Shown piece by piece: positions 45,710-54,473 of a stretch of 64,000 bases of DNA. Under the pieces are notes generated by a model that saw nothing but the letters and a program-made list of their open reading frames with translations, was not told the origin of the DNA and made no database searches. The position numbers were made by a program, and so were the translations under genes. Source of the DNA: G963665085 sp963665085 (GTDB lineage Bacteria > Bacteroidota > Bacteroidia > Bacteroidales > JAAAOM01); NCBI GenBank assembly GCA_963665085.2, contig CAXXXS010000001.1:186001-250000 (forward strand). The letters run 5' to 3'. Position 1 is the stretch's first letter, and every line of letters begins with the position of its first letter.

Positions 45710-45946
45710 ATGTCATATCTTTGTATTATAAAAAATTTAATGAAGTTTTTTATATTAACTCAAAATGATAATAGACATGTATTTTTTTTGGGAATTGATA
45801 GTTTTAGTATTAACCAAAAATCATTTAGTATGATTGTTTCCATTTTACTTTCAGTGGCAATGGTTATATCAAGTATAACCACCCTTGTAATTGTTAAGGG
45901 AGTATTTAGATTGCTACGGGGGAACAATACTATGATGAAGAAATAA
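45710..45946 (+). CDS. Small hypothetical membrane protein
   Basis: This is a possible 78-residue protein with one hydrophobic segment (MIVSILLSVAMVISSITTLVIV) in its C-terminal half and a basic tail. I do not recognise it. Starts at 45710 and 45740 are both possible. It lies in AT-rich island DNA and is followed by a hairpin. Confidence 0.35.
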   Translation: MSYLCIIKNLMKFFILTQNDNRHVFFLGIDSFSINQKSFSMIVSILLSVAMVISSITTLVIVKGVFRLLRGNNTMMKK

Positions 45947-45951
45947 AAAAT

Positions 45952-45976
45952 CCCTGTAATCTGAACCATTACAGGG
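45952..45976. terminator. Hairpin after the small membrane ORF
   Basis: The 9-bp perfect stem ccctgtaat / attacaggg, with loop ctgaacc, starts 6 bp after the stop codon at 45946. No long T run follows on either strand, so terminator activity is uncertain. Confidence 0.5.
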
Positions 45977-45996
45977 AAATTCTGATTTATAGTTAT

Positions 45997-46017
45997 GGAC
46001 GAGTTTAAAACTCGTCC
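45997..46017. repeat. REP-like palindrome ggacgagttt-a-aaactcgtcc
   Basis: A perfect 10-bp stem with a 1-nt centre. Its outer core ggacgag/ctcgtcc equals that of the hairpin at 36186-36217 in locus 2. It may be a copy of a dispersed palindromic repeat. Confidence 0.6.
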
Positions 46018-46132
46018 TTCCTTTTATACAAACTTTAAATCAAAATTATAAAAATTTTTACGCATCTGCGTATTTTTTTTCAAAATATTTTGACTGAAAA
46101 AAGAAACATTTCTTAATAATACTCTAAAAATC

Positions 46133-46285
46133 ATGGATAATTCAAACAAAAAAATCTACGACTATTATTGTCCTAATTCTCAATGTGAATACAACAAACA
46201 CAATCGTGGTTTATCTTCAAATAATCCAGATCAAACTTGTCCCAATTGTAGCGCACCAATGATTGATAGAAATTGGTCGAAATAA
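46133..46285 (+). CDS. Small zinc-ribbon-like protein
   Basis: This 50-residue ORF has four cysteines, at positions 13, 18, 36 and 39: a CPNSQC pair and a CPNC pair. The spacing would bind one zinc ion. There is no signal peptide or membrane segment, and no clear ribosome binding site. Family unknown to me; the paired knuckles argue that it is a real gene and not chance. Confidence 0.6.
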   Translation: MDNSNKKIYDYYCPNSQCEYNKHNRGLSSNNPDQTCPNCSAPMIDRNWSK

Positions 46286-46498
46286 TAAAAAAATCAATTT
46301 AAAATATTCATCATTAGTTTATTTTCTGACCTTGCCAGTTACCAGATATATTCACTTTAGTTTTTTATTTTGAAGAATTTAGCTTTTTTTCATTTATCTT
46401 ATTTGATCTGCCTCCATCTAAGTTAATAATTCTGTCGATGTACTTTTATTTTCCCTTCAAGAAAAAGCCGTATACAAATTTTTGCTTGTAAATTGTTT

Positions 46499-47107
46499 TC
46501 ATCTGAATACCCTATTTGAACCTAACTCTACTAATTGTTTTTCTCCTAAACTATCAGAAACCATTAAGTATTTAATGTATTGGTTATTTCCATTAAAAAT
46601 ATACGGTGTTACTTCCAATAATGTGTCATCTTTTAATGAATAACTGCCAATTCGCTCATCGATTATTTTGCCATAATCGGCAAAATCAGTGTAAAAAAAC
46701 ATATCATTTATCAAGTCAATTTGATAATAACCTACCTTCTTGGCCGCGAAAAACGTTTCTTTATTAGTAGTCCTAAAAATTTTTCTAAACCCAAGAACTT
46801 TATTCCTATGTGGATTTTTTACTGAATATTCTATTTTAACATTATTACCTAAATACTGGACTCCATATTTTTTACCTACAATTTTCTTATCCAGTAAATA
46901 ATTACCGTTCACAGCGTAAACATATTTGATATTTTGAACATACCCAGTACCTCTTGTATCACGCTCTACCTGTATGTTTATTATTTTTCCGGCAACAATT
47001 TTTGTTTCTCCAAAGAAAATAGTAGGAAGCTCAAAATTATTATAGGCTAGGTACGCAAAAATCATTAGAAATACCAATCCGAATGCCCAGGGATTATTTT
47101 GTCTCAT
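46499..47107 (-). CDS. Hypothetical membrane-anchored protein, DUF3592-like
   Basis: This 202-residue protein has an N-terminal membrane helix (about 8-26) and a beta-rich extracytoplasmic domain. The region ETKIVAGKIINIQVERDTRG, with IKYVYAVNGNYLLDKKIV after it, resembles DUF3592-type folds, but the match is by eye only. Its ATG overlaps the stop of the small ORF at 47104-47220 by 4 bp (ATGA), so the two are likely translationally coupled. Function unknown. Confidence 0.65.
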   Translation of the reverse strand: MRQNNPWAFGLVFLMIFAYLAYNNFELPTIFFGETKIVAGKIINIQVERDTRGTGYVQNIKYVYAVNGNYLLDKKIVGKKYGVQYLGNNVKIEYSVKNPHRNKVLGFRKIFRTTNKETFFAAKKVGYYQIDLINDMFFYTDFADYGKIIDERIGSYSLKDDTLLEVTPYIFNGNNQYIKYLMVSDSLGEKQLVELGSNRVFR

Positions 47108-47220
47108 GAGAAATCTGTGGATATAATTATTGACTCAATAATACCATAAATTGCAATTAACAAACTAATCAAAATCCAAATTAACTTGAGCTTGTCTTTA
47201 TGATTCAATATTACATTCAT
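47104..47220 (-). CDS. Small membrane peptide, 38 residues
   Basis: This short ORF encodes a basic N-terminus (NHKDKLKL) and one hydrophobic helix (IWILISLLIAIYGIIESIII). Its TGA overlaps the ATG of the next gene in the ATGA arrangement. The start could lie elsewhere, but the overlap and the helix make it credible. No family known. Confidence 0.45.
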   Translation of the reverse strand: MNVILNHKDKLKLIWILISLLIAIYGIIESIIISTDFS

Positions 47221-47310
47221 AATGTAGCCAACTAAATTAACAAATGTATTTTTATAAATAAGTTGATTTAGAAACGTAGTATTAATTACTAATTGTGGTA
47301 TTTTATCAAG

Positions 47311-47430
47311 TTAAACATTTATATTTTTCAATTCCACTAACAACTTAACTAAATCAATATTGAAAGCAGATTCTATATCATCAACGTTAAGTTTTTTTTT
47401 AAATACTGATTATCAATGATTATAATGTCT
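47311..47430 (-). pseudogene. Possible coding remnant
   Basis: A minus-strand frame of about 40 codons reads DNQYLKKKLNVDDIESAFN and then DLVKLLVELKNINV before a TAA. It has no ATG and follows the immunity-like gene directly. The composition looks protein-like. It may be the decayed end of a larger gene, or chance in AT-rich DNA. Confidence 0.25.
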
Positions 47431-47445
47431 TTTCTATTAAAAAAA

Positions 47446-47880
47446 TTATATTATTTTTAGATTCACCTGCTGTCCGTCTTTTAAATCCTTTATTTGAAAA
47501 GCAATATCTCCTGCAAATTGAATTAACTCAGGAAAAGTAATCTTACCCATGTTGTATGCTTTATATTCTCCACCGATAACAGCAGGTAACTTTAGACAAT
47601 ATTTTTCTTCGTCCTGCAATTCTCCAAGTTCTGTCTTAGCAGTCGTAGTAAGATAGTTCATTTCAAAGTCTTCAATGAATTCATCATCGTTTAATAAATT
47701 ATTGAGTTCGGTTTCATCTTTTGCAATTAATTTACAACTTAGTTCTTCAGGACAAATATGCCAAAATGTATTATTTTCTGTTTTAAAGATAATGTTACCA
47801 AACTCATTGGTTCTTATTACTTCAGTAGCCAAAATCCCCAGCCAACTCCAAGCTTTATTTATTGTTGTAAGAATATTCAT
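47446..47880 (-). CDS. Tdi1/DUF1851-like immunity protein
   Basis: This 144-residue protein resembles the C-terminal domain of the type VI immunity protein Tdi1 (DUF1851). Seen are AWSWLGILATEVIRTNEFG, IIFKTENNTFWHICPEEL, ELGELQDEEKYCLKLPAVIG and AGDIAFQIKDLKDGQQVNLK. Family members protect against DNase-type toxins of polymorphic systems. No toxin is nearby, so it may be an orphan immunity gene. Its ATG overlaps the stop of the upstream membrane protein gene by 4 bp. Confidence 0.78.
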   Translation of the reverse strand: MNILTTINKAWSWLGILATEVIRTNEFGNIIFKTENNTFWHICPEELSCKLIAKDETELNNLLNDDEFIEDFEMNYLTTTAKTELGELQDEEKYCLKLPAVIGGEYKAYNMGKITFPELIQFAGDIAFQIKDLKDGQQVNLKII

Positions 47881-48299
47881 TTCTTATAGGTTTTAATATT
47901 AAACACTGTCAACTCAACTTTATCATCTTGATATAATATTTCTTTTGTTGCAAATCCTGTTGAATCATATTTATAAACTCTTTTTCTGTGGGGTATTTTA
48001 AATGTACCAAATAGGACTAAAATTATTAAAACAATCCATAAAATAAGTAATCCTCTAATATTATTTGTTGCAACTCCAATTTTAAAATGAAACTCTGTTA
48101 TAGCCTTATAAAACAACAACGAGAAAATGAAAGCTATCCCTACTCCTACTAATAATACCAGATACCAATATTTTAATCTGTATTCTCTTCTTATTTTAAT
48201 TCCTGATATTTTAGAAAAATCAATATGTTCTTTAGGCAGGTAGTTAGAAATTATATTAATTCCATGCTCGTCTATAGTTAGTTTATCACTCTTAAACAT
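47877..48299 (-). CDS. Hypothetical two-helix membrane protein
   Basis: This 140-residue protein has two membrane helices, about 45-66 and 83-102, flanked by polar ends. I do not recognise a family. It overlaps the immunity-like gene by 4 bp (ATGA), which implies a shared transcript and possibly a shared role in toxin protection. Confidence 0.6.
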   Translation of the reverse strand: MFKSDKLTIDEHGINIISNYLPKEHIDFSKISGIKIRREYRLKYWYLVLLVGVGIAFIFSLLFYKAITEFHFKIGVATNNIRGLLILWIVLIILVLFGTFKIPHRKRVYKYDSTGFATKEILYQDDKVELTVFNIKTYKK

Positions 48300-48411
48300 A
48301 GTAAACTAAAATAAATGTTTCCCTATTGTCTTCGTGTTACACAGGTAATTTATTTAATACCTTACTTCCGCAACAAATATTTAGCAAAAACTAGCAAAGT
48401 TTTTATAAATA

Positions 48412-48477
48412 AGACCTGCAAGTGAATGCAGGTCTCGAAAATTTTCACCTATTTAGGTGTGTGACTAAAATTTTCGA
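48412..48477. repeat. Nested inverted repeats around the IS1380 transposase start
   Basis: agacctgca(N6)tgcaggtct forms a hairpin at 48412-48435. tcgaaaatttt at 48435-48445 pairs with aaaattttcga at 48467-48477, enclosing cacc(N6)ggtg. The second structure overlaps the likely GTG start and may limit translation of impinging transcripts, as known for other IS families. Confidence 0.5.
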
Positions 48478-49741
48478 TTCAAATGTAACGCCATTTGGTG
48501 GTATCCACCTAATACATAAGCAACTTTTTGCACATGGCGCAATTGATTTTATTGATAATCAACTTGGTGCAAGAGTAAAAACAATAGGCTATAATTACTC
48601 TGATTTATTATTGAGCCGGATATATACCGCTTTTTGTGGCGGCAATGCCACAGAAGATGTAAATTATCTTAAAGAGAACACATTAAAGAACCTTAAAGGG
48701 ATTTCAACACCTTCTGCCGATACAATCCTTCGAGGCGACAAAGAACTCTCTGTGCCATGCGAGTACATAGAAACAGCCCCGGGCATAACAAATAAAATCA
48801 ATGTCAATACCAGGATGAATAATCTTTTGGTTGACAGTGCCCTAGAATTCAAGCAGCTTGACCCTAACGCCAAGGGGCTGGTTTATGATTTTGACCACCA
48901 GTTTATAGCTGCCGACAAATACGATGCGGAATATAGCTACAAAAACAAAAAGGGATATTTCCCTGGGGTAGCTACTATCTCAAACATACCGGTTTATATC
49001 GAGGGACGAAATGGTAACAGCAATGTTAAAACGGCACAGCTATCAACTCATAAAAGGGCATTAAAGCTATTAGCGGATAAAGGGGTAAAGCCTCGCTATG
49101 CCCGTATGGACTGCGGCTCATATATAAAAGAAGTTACAGACTATTTTCACGGAGAAAATATTTTATTTTCAATAAGAGCTTCAAATTCAGAAACCTTGTT
49201 GACAATGGCTGCCGATACCGAGGATTGGAAACCTTGCACCATTAATTTCCAGGACATGGAAGTGAACAGTTTCAAATATCGATTTGGGAAATTCGAGCAC
49301 CGTATTGTCGCTTACCGCATGCCAAACAAAACCGGGCAAAGATCGGTTTTTACAAACGATGCTAAAAACTACCTGTTCATTATTACCAATGATTGGGATA
49401 TTTCTGAAAAAGAAGCAATAATATTTTACAACAAACGTGGCGACAGTGAACGGGTTTTCGATATACAAAACAACGATTTCAATTGGGACTCAATGCCTCA
49501 CAGCTTCCTTGAAGAGAATACTGTCTTTCTGATAATAATGGCTGTTGCTCATATTATCTATAAATGGCTGCTAAATATTTTTGCTGGAGTTATTCAAGGG
49601 CTGACCAAAACATCGAGACTTAAAAAATTTATTTTTCGTTTTGTCGCTATTGTTGCAAAGTTCACACGCAGCGGACGAAGAACCGTTGTACATTTGGCAA
49701 CAATCAACCAAAAGTTGATACAAATATCCAATTCATCTTAA
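48461..49741 (+). CDS. IS1380-family transposase
   Basis: This DDE-type transposase has 426 residues from the GTG at 48461; an upstream GTG at 48422 is also in frame. The catalytic acids fit YDFDHQFIAADKYD (first Asp), ARMDCGSY (second Asp) and NKRGDSERVFD (Glu). The motif SNVTPFGGIHLIHK near the start is family-like. The protein looks intact. The element borders the tRNA-Arg side of the island. Confidence 0.88.
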   Translation: MTKIFDSNVTPFGGIHLIHKQLFAHGAIDFIDNQLGARVKTIGYNYSDLLLSRIYTAFCGGNATEDVNYLKENTLKNLKGISTPSADTILRGDKELSVPCEYIETAPGITNKINVNTRMNNLLVDSALEFKQLDPNAKGLVYDFDHQFIAADKYDAEYSYKNKKGYFPGVATISNIPVYIEGRNGNSNVKTAQLSTHKRALKLLADKGVKPRYARMDCGSYIKEVTDYFHGENILFSIRASNSETLLTMAADTEDWKPCTINFQDMEVNSFKYRFGKFEHRIVAYRMPNKTGQRSVFTNDAKNYLFIITNDWDISEKEAIIFYNKRGDSERVFDIQNNDFNWDSMPHSFLEENTVFLIIMAVAHIIYKWLLNIFAGVIQGLTKTSRLKKFIFRFVAIVAKFTRSGRRTVVHLATINQKLIQISNSS

Positions 49742-49974
49742 TAGAAAAACTTATTGGTTTTTCAGGCTCTCCCTCAATAGCCTTAATAAAGTGGGTAAGG
49801 GAAACTGTGTCTGATAACTTGAAAACTGCTATATTTTTAAGTTGCGAAACCAATTGTTTCGCGTAATTAGCGTAATTCGTGGATAAACAAAAGTTTTGCG
49901 GATTTTAGGTAATAAAAGAAAAAAAATGATTGAAAATTCCCATAAGGAATACTATATTTAGTTTAGTGTAGCTG

Positions 49975-50048
49975 TGACCTAGGAAGGACTCGAACCCTCA
50001 ACCCTCAGATCCGAAGTCTGATGCTCTATCCAATTGAGCTACTAGGCC
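49975..50048 (-). tRNA. tRNA-Arg(TCG)
   Basis: Read on the minus strand, the acceptor ggcctag pairs with ctaggtc (one G-U), and the anticodon stem is tcaga/tctga. The loop cttcgga gives anticodon TCG, and the T-loop is gttcgag. CCA is not encoded. The 3' end faces the accessory island. Confidence 0.95.
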
Positions 50049-50115
50049 AGGCTTAAAAAAAGCATGGCAAAAGTAATAAAATTGGGAATACTTGCGAAGG
50101 AATAAACTTAATTTA

Positions 50116-50715
50116 TTAAAAACGAATGTTTTTTACAGGACAGAATCGGTTTTTATCGAAGGCTATCAATGCATTAACAACCTGAAATGATAAATAATTA
50201 GAAATTTCCTGAACCATTATTCCGGTTGTTTCTATTATTCCTTCCTTCAACAACCGGGCTCTTGTTGTACCGGGTAATAATGGAGAGTCGGGAGTAATCC
50301 ATTTAATCCCATCATAAAATAAAATATTAGCAATTGATGTATCTGTTACTACACCATCTTTAACAATTAGAATATCATCATAATTTTGTTTCTGTTTTGC
50401 TAATTCCTGTATTAATTCCCGATTTAAATATTTATATGAATAATCAATAGAATTACATTCAACAATCTTTAACGTTTTAATTTCTCGTTCTTCCTGCTCA
50501 ATAAATTCAATCTTTTGTGTACTTGAATCATATACAATCCTGCAACGATACAATCCATTCTCAGGCTTTTGTATTGACTTTAAAATTGTTTCCAGGTTAT
50601 AAGGTGCTTTACTGGGAAAAAATTTTAAAAATGTTCTATCTACCCTTTCCTGGTGATAATTTAAATGAAAAAAATTCCCGTCTTTAAGTTTTATTGTTTC
50701 AATAAACTGGCACAT
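50116..50715 (-). CDS. pabC: Aminotransferase class IV, aminodeoxychorismate lyase-like
   Basis: This 199-residue PLP enzyme of fold type IV probably converts aminodeoxychorismate to 4-aminobenzoate for folate. Motifs are IKLKDGNFFHLNYHQERVDRT near the start, then VVTDTSIANILFYDG and TPDSPLLPGTTR, the usual class IV signature. It overlaps the pabB gene by 17 bp, so the two-enzyme pair is translated together. It is shorter than E. coli PabC, as is common in Bacteroidota. Confidence 0.85.
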   Translation of the reverse strand: MCQFIETIKLKDGNFFHLNYHQERVDRTFLKFFPSKAPYNLETILKSIQKPENGLYRCRIVYDSSTQKIEFIEQEEREIKTLKIVECNSIDYSYKYLNRELIQELAKQKQNYDDILIVKDGVVTDTSIANILFYDGIKWITPDSPLLPGTTRARLLKEGIIETTGIMVQEISNYLSFQVVNALIAFDKNRFCPVKNIRF

Positions 50716-51667
50716 ATATTTTATCTAATAATTCATTGTATTCTTCGCTACAATCACTTTGTGAAGTTATTCCCCCTCCGCTCCTATAAATAAAACCATC
50801 TTTCGTTTTTTCTATAAACCGGATCATCACAGCACTGTCTAAAGTTTCTCCATCAAAAACACCAAACACTCCCGTATAAAATCCCCGGTTATCAGGCTCT
50901 GCTTCTTTTATTATCTCAACAGTTTTCTTTTTGGGTGCTCCACTAATAGAACCTGCAGGTAATATTTTCGACAATAAAGTTCCATATTTTTTAGAGTATT
51001 CTGGTAATATCTCACCTGTAATCCTGGAACTTACCTGTAATAGATTCTTATTATTTGTAAAAACCTCAGAAATAAATCTGTATTGAGGAACCGAGACATT
51101 TTTGGCCACCATGCTTAAATCATTTCTTATTAAATCTACTATCGTTGCGTGTTCTGCCTGCTCTTTTTTGTTATTAAGTATTTTGTGTTTTGCATCCGGT
51201 ATTGATGCATCAATCGTTCCTTTCATTGGAAAAGAATCAATTCTGTCATCTTTGATACGCACAAATCTTTCAGGAGAAAAAACAATAAATTTATCTTTAA
51301 AATAGAGTTTAAATAACGCTTTACTTTTATAGAAAACGTCTTTCAATTCACAATTTAATTTCACATTCGTGAGCCAGGTCAGATTTACCAAATAAGAATT
51401 CCCTTTATTTAGATTCTCTTTAACATACTCAAAGGAATTTTTGTATTTTGAAAAATCAGGGGGCTCCTTTTCTAAATTGATTGTTTCTTCGTTTATCTTC
51501 TTTTGTTTAAAATTTTTGACTCCATCAATTTCAAATAAAATATTTTCCGGGAATGAATCCAAAGGCAGGATTAAAGAATCATTAAACTCAAAATTAACAA
51601 CAAACAGATAAGATTTCTTTTCTTCTGTCAGTTTATCCATTGTTTTTATGAATCTCTTTCTTTCCAT
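50699..51667 (-). CDS. pabB: Aminodeoxychorismate synthase component I
   Basis: This chorismate-utilising enzyme (322 residues) aminates chorismate. Motifs are LVNLTW near residue 95, FSPERFVRI, SFPMKGTID, HATIVDLIRNDLSMV, LPAGSISGAPKKKTVEII and RSGGGITSQSD. It is of the short type without a long N-terminal domain. gagg precedes the start ATG by about 7 bp. A glutaminase subunit (PabA) is not in the window. Confidence 0.9.
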   Translation of the reverse strand: MERKRFIKTMDKLTEEKKSYLFVVNFEFNDSLILPLDSFPENILFEIDGVKNFKQKKINEETINLEKEPPDFSKYKNSFEYVKENLNKGNSYLVNLTWLTNVKLNCELKDVFYKSKALFKLYFKDKFIVFSPERFVRIKDDRIDSFPMKGTIDASIPDAKHKILNNKKEQAEHATIVDLIRNDLSMVAKNVSVPQYRFISEVFTNNKNLLQVSSRITGEILPEYSKKYGTLLSKILPAGSISGAPKKKTVEIIKEAEPDNRGFYTGVFGVFDGETLDSAVMIRFIEKTKDGFIYRSGGGITSQSDCSEEYNELLDKIYVPVY

Positions 51668-51809
51668 TTACCTCAAAAAAAAATGCCAAAAATATACAAT
51701 TCATAAAATTGCGAATAAGACTTTAATTCAATACGTAAACTTTTCAAAGTAAGAACCCTTTTTTTTTTACTTTTGTAGCCGCATAAAAAGTTAGAACAGA
51801 ACAAAAAAA

Positions 51810-54473
51810 ATGGAATATAAGTTTACTGAAATAGAACAAAAGTGGCAGAAATACTGGGAAGAAAACAAGACTTTTAAATCAACAGAAGATCCTAAATTCC
51901 CCAAAGATAAAAGGTTTTATGCATTGGATATGTTTCCTTATCCATCAGGTAGCGGTTTACATGTTGGTCATCCGGAAGGATATACAGCAACCGATATTAT
52001 TAGCCGTTTTAAAAGGATGAAAGGATACAATGTACTTCACCCTATGGGTTGGGATGCCTTTGGCCTACCAGCAGAACAATATGCAATTCAAACAGGCACA
52101 CATCCTTCAATTACAACAAAAAAGAATTGCGATAATTTCAGAAGACAAATCAAAGCCCTGGGCTTAAGTTATGACTGGGACAGAGAAATAAATACTACAG
52201 ACCCTAATTATTTTAAATGGTCTCAGTGGATTTTTATCAAGCTATATAATACTTGGTTTGATAATGAGCAACAAAAAGGCCGCCCTATTGAAGAGCTTGT
52301 TGTTCCGGAAGATATAAAAGCAAAAGGCAAAGAAGCAAAAAAAGAATACATTGACTCAAAACGTCTTGCGTACTACGATAATGCTCAAGTATGGTGGTGT
52401 AACAATTGTAAAATTGTTTGTGCCAACGAAGAAGTATTGATGGATGGTTCACACGAAAAATGTGGACACCCGGTAATCAAAAAGAACTTAAAACAATGGA
52501 TGTTGCGCATCCCTCATTATGGGGAAAGATTGTTACAAGGGCTAGAAAATCTTGACTGGCCGGAAGGTGTAAAAGACATGCAACGCAACTGGATTGGTAA
52601 ATCTACCGGTGCCGAGGTTGATTTCTCTGTTGATTCTATGGATGAAAAAATCAAAGTTTATACGACTCGTCCTGATACTCTTTTTGGAGCAACTTACATG
52701 GTTCTATCTCCTGAACATCAATTGGTAAGTAAAATAACAACAACGGAGCAAAAAGAAGCCATCGAAAATTATATTGCTGAAGCTGCAAAAAAATCTGATT
52801 TAGACCGAACTGATTTAGCAAAAGATAAAACCGGTGTCTTTACCGGAAGTTATGCCATAAATCCTGTTAACAGCAAAAAAATCCCTATCTGGATTGCTGA
52901 TTATGTTTTAACAGGATACGGAACAGGAGCTATCATGGCTGTTCCGGCGCACGACACACGCGACTTTGAATTTGCAAAAAAATTCGAGATACCAGTCAAT
53001 GCTATTATGGATCCTATCTCAGCAGACGAAGAGACAAGAAAAAAAGTATTAGCAGGAAATGAATGTTGGACAGAGGACGGCATATACATTAACTCCTCCA
53101 ATGAAGGAACAGGAATAGATATAAACGGACTTAATAAGGCAGATGGAATAAAAACTATCATAACCTGGTTAGAAAAACAAGGTATTGGTAAAGCTTCAGT
53201 TAATTTTAAACTCAGAGATTGGCTTTTTAGCCGCCAAAGATACTGGGGTGAACCATTTCCTGTTATTCACTGGGAAGACGGAGAATTAACATTACTCAAC
53301 GATGAAGATTTACCTCTTAAGTTACCAGAACTAGAAAAATATGAACCAGGTGATACCGGTGAATCTCCATTATCAAATGCTGGAGAATGGTTAGATGTAA
53401 CTGATAAAAATGGTCGTAAAGGCCGACGAGAAACAAACACAATGCCTCAATGGGCCGGCTCTTGTTGGTACTATTTACGGTACATCGACCCATTAAATAA
53501 CAATGCTATCTTTGATAAAGAAAAAGAAGCATACTGGATGCCTGTCGATCTTTATATTGGAGGTGCAGAGCATGCTGTATTACATTTATTATACAGTCGA
53601 TTCTGGCACAAAGTACTATTTGACCTTGGTGTTGTTTCTACAGACGAACCTTATTTAAAACTTTTCAACCAGGGAATGATTCTCGCTTTTGCATATGAAA
53701 CACAAACAGGCGGAAAAGTAACATCCGATCTTGTTGAAGAAAAAGATGGTAAATTCTTCCACAAAGAAACAGGAGAAGAACTTAAACAGATTGTTGCAAA
53801 AATGTCTAAGTCTTTAAAAAATGTTGTTAATCCCGATGATGTTGTAGCCAGTTACGGCGCCGATTCATTACGCCTTTATGAAATGTTTATGGGGCCGCTT
53901 GACGCTACAAAACCATGGACTGAAACAGGTGTAAAAGGCGTTTTTGGATTTCTAACCAGAGTGCATAAATTTTTCTCAAACATTGATAATGTTAACGGAC
54001 AAGACGATCCTGAAACATTAAAAATTCTTCACCAAACAATTAAAAAGGTAGAGAATGAAATAAATGAATTGAAATTCAACACCTGTATTTCTCAAATGAT
54101 GATTTTCACAAATCATTGTATTAAAAAAGGAAATGTCTCAAAAGACACAGCAGAAAAATTTGTGAAAATCCTATCTTCATTTGCTCCTCACCTAAGTGAA
54201 GAACTCTGGGAGCTTTATGGACACAACAACACAATTACATATGAACCGTACCCTGAATTTGAAGAAAAATATGTAATTGAAAGTTCTTTTGAATACCCGG
54301 TTTCATTCAACGGGAAAACACGTTTTAAACTTAAACTTCCCGTTGATATGCCCAAAGAAGAAATTGAAGAACAGGTAAAGAATCACGAGAACTCAAAAAA
54401 ATGGACAGAGGGAAAAACAATCGCTAAAATTATTGTTGTACCAAAAAGAATAATAAACGTAGTTATTAAATAA
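51810..54473 (+). CDS. leuS: Leucine-tRNA ligase
   Basis: This class I aminoacyl-tRNA synthetase has 887 residues. The HIGH motif is HVGH at 51-54 in GSGLHVGHPEGYTATD, and the KMSKS motif is at 664-668 (AKMSKSLKNVVNPDDVV). The editing domain and zinc-like cysteines (NNCKIVCANEEV) are present. GSCWYYLRY is typical of bacterial LeuRS. Its TAA overlaps the start of the next gene by one base. Confidence 0.98.
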   Translation: MEYKFTEIEQKWQKYWEENKTFKSTEDPKFPKDKRFYALDMFPYPSGSGLHVGHPEGYTATDIISRFKRMKGYNVLHPMGWDAFGLPAEQYAIQTGTHPSITTKKNCDNFRRQIKALGLSYDWDREINTTDPNYFKWSQWIFIKLYNTWFDNEQQKGRPIEELVVPEDIKAKGKEAKKEYIDSKRLAYYDNAQVWWCNNCKIVCANEEVLMDGSHEKCGHPVIKKNLKQWMLRIPHYGERLLQGLENLDWPEGVKDMQRNWIGKSTGAEVDFSVDSMDEKIKVYTTRPDTLFGATYMVLSPEHQLVSKITTTEQKEAIENYIAEAAKKSDLDRTDLAKDKTGVFTGSYAINPVNSKKIPIWIADYVLTGYGTGAIMAVPAHDTRDFEFAKKFEIPVNAIMDPISADEETRKKVLAGNECWTEDGIYINSSNEGTGIDINGLNKADGIKTIITWLEKQGIGKASVNFKLRDWLFSRQRYWGEPFPVIHWEDGELTLLNDEDLPLKLPELEKYEPGDTGESPLSNAGEWLDVTDKNGRKGRRETNTMPQWAGSCWYYLRYIDPLNNNAIFDKEKEAYWMPVDLYIGGAEHAVLHLLYSRFWHKVLFDLGVVSTDEPYLKLFNQGMILAFAYETQTGGKVTSDLVEEKDGKFFHKETGEELKQIVAKMSKSLKNVVNPDDVVASYGADSLRLYEMFMGPLDATKPWTETGVKGVFGFLTRVHKFFSNIDNVNGQDDPETLKILHQTIKKVENEINELKFNTCISQMMIFTNHCIKKGNVSKDTAEKFVKILSSFAPHLSEELWELYGHNNTITYEPYPEFEEKYVIESSFEYPVSFNGKTRFKLKLPVDMPKEEIEEQVKNHENSKKWTEGKTIAKIIVVPKRIINVVIK

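Larger units (their letters stand above)
48370..49845 (+). mobile_element. IS1380-type insertion sequence, ends uncertain
   Basis: The transposase at 48461-49741 is flanked by imperfect inverted repeats. The left is ttccgcaacaaatatttagca, starting at 48366-48370. The right, read in reverse complement, is tttcgcaacttaaaaatatag, ending near 49845-49849. The match is about 75 percent and rests on eye alignment only, so the borders are tentative. No target duplication could be defined. Confidence 0.4.
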
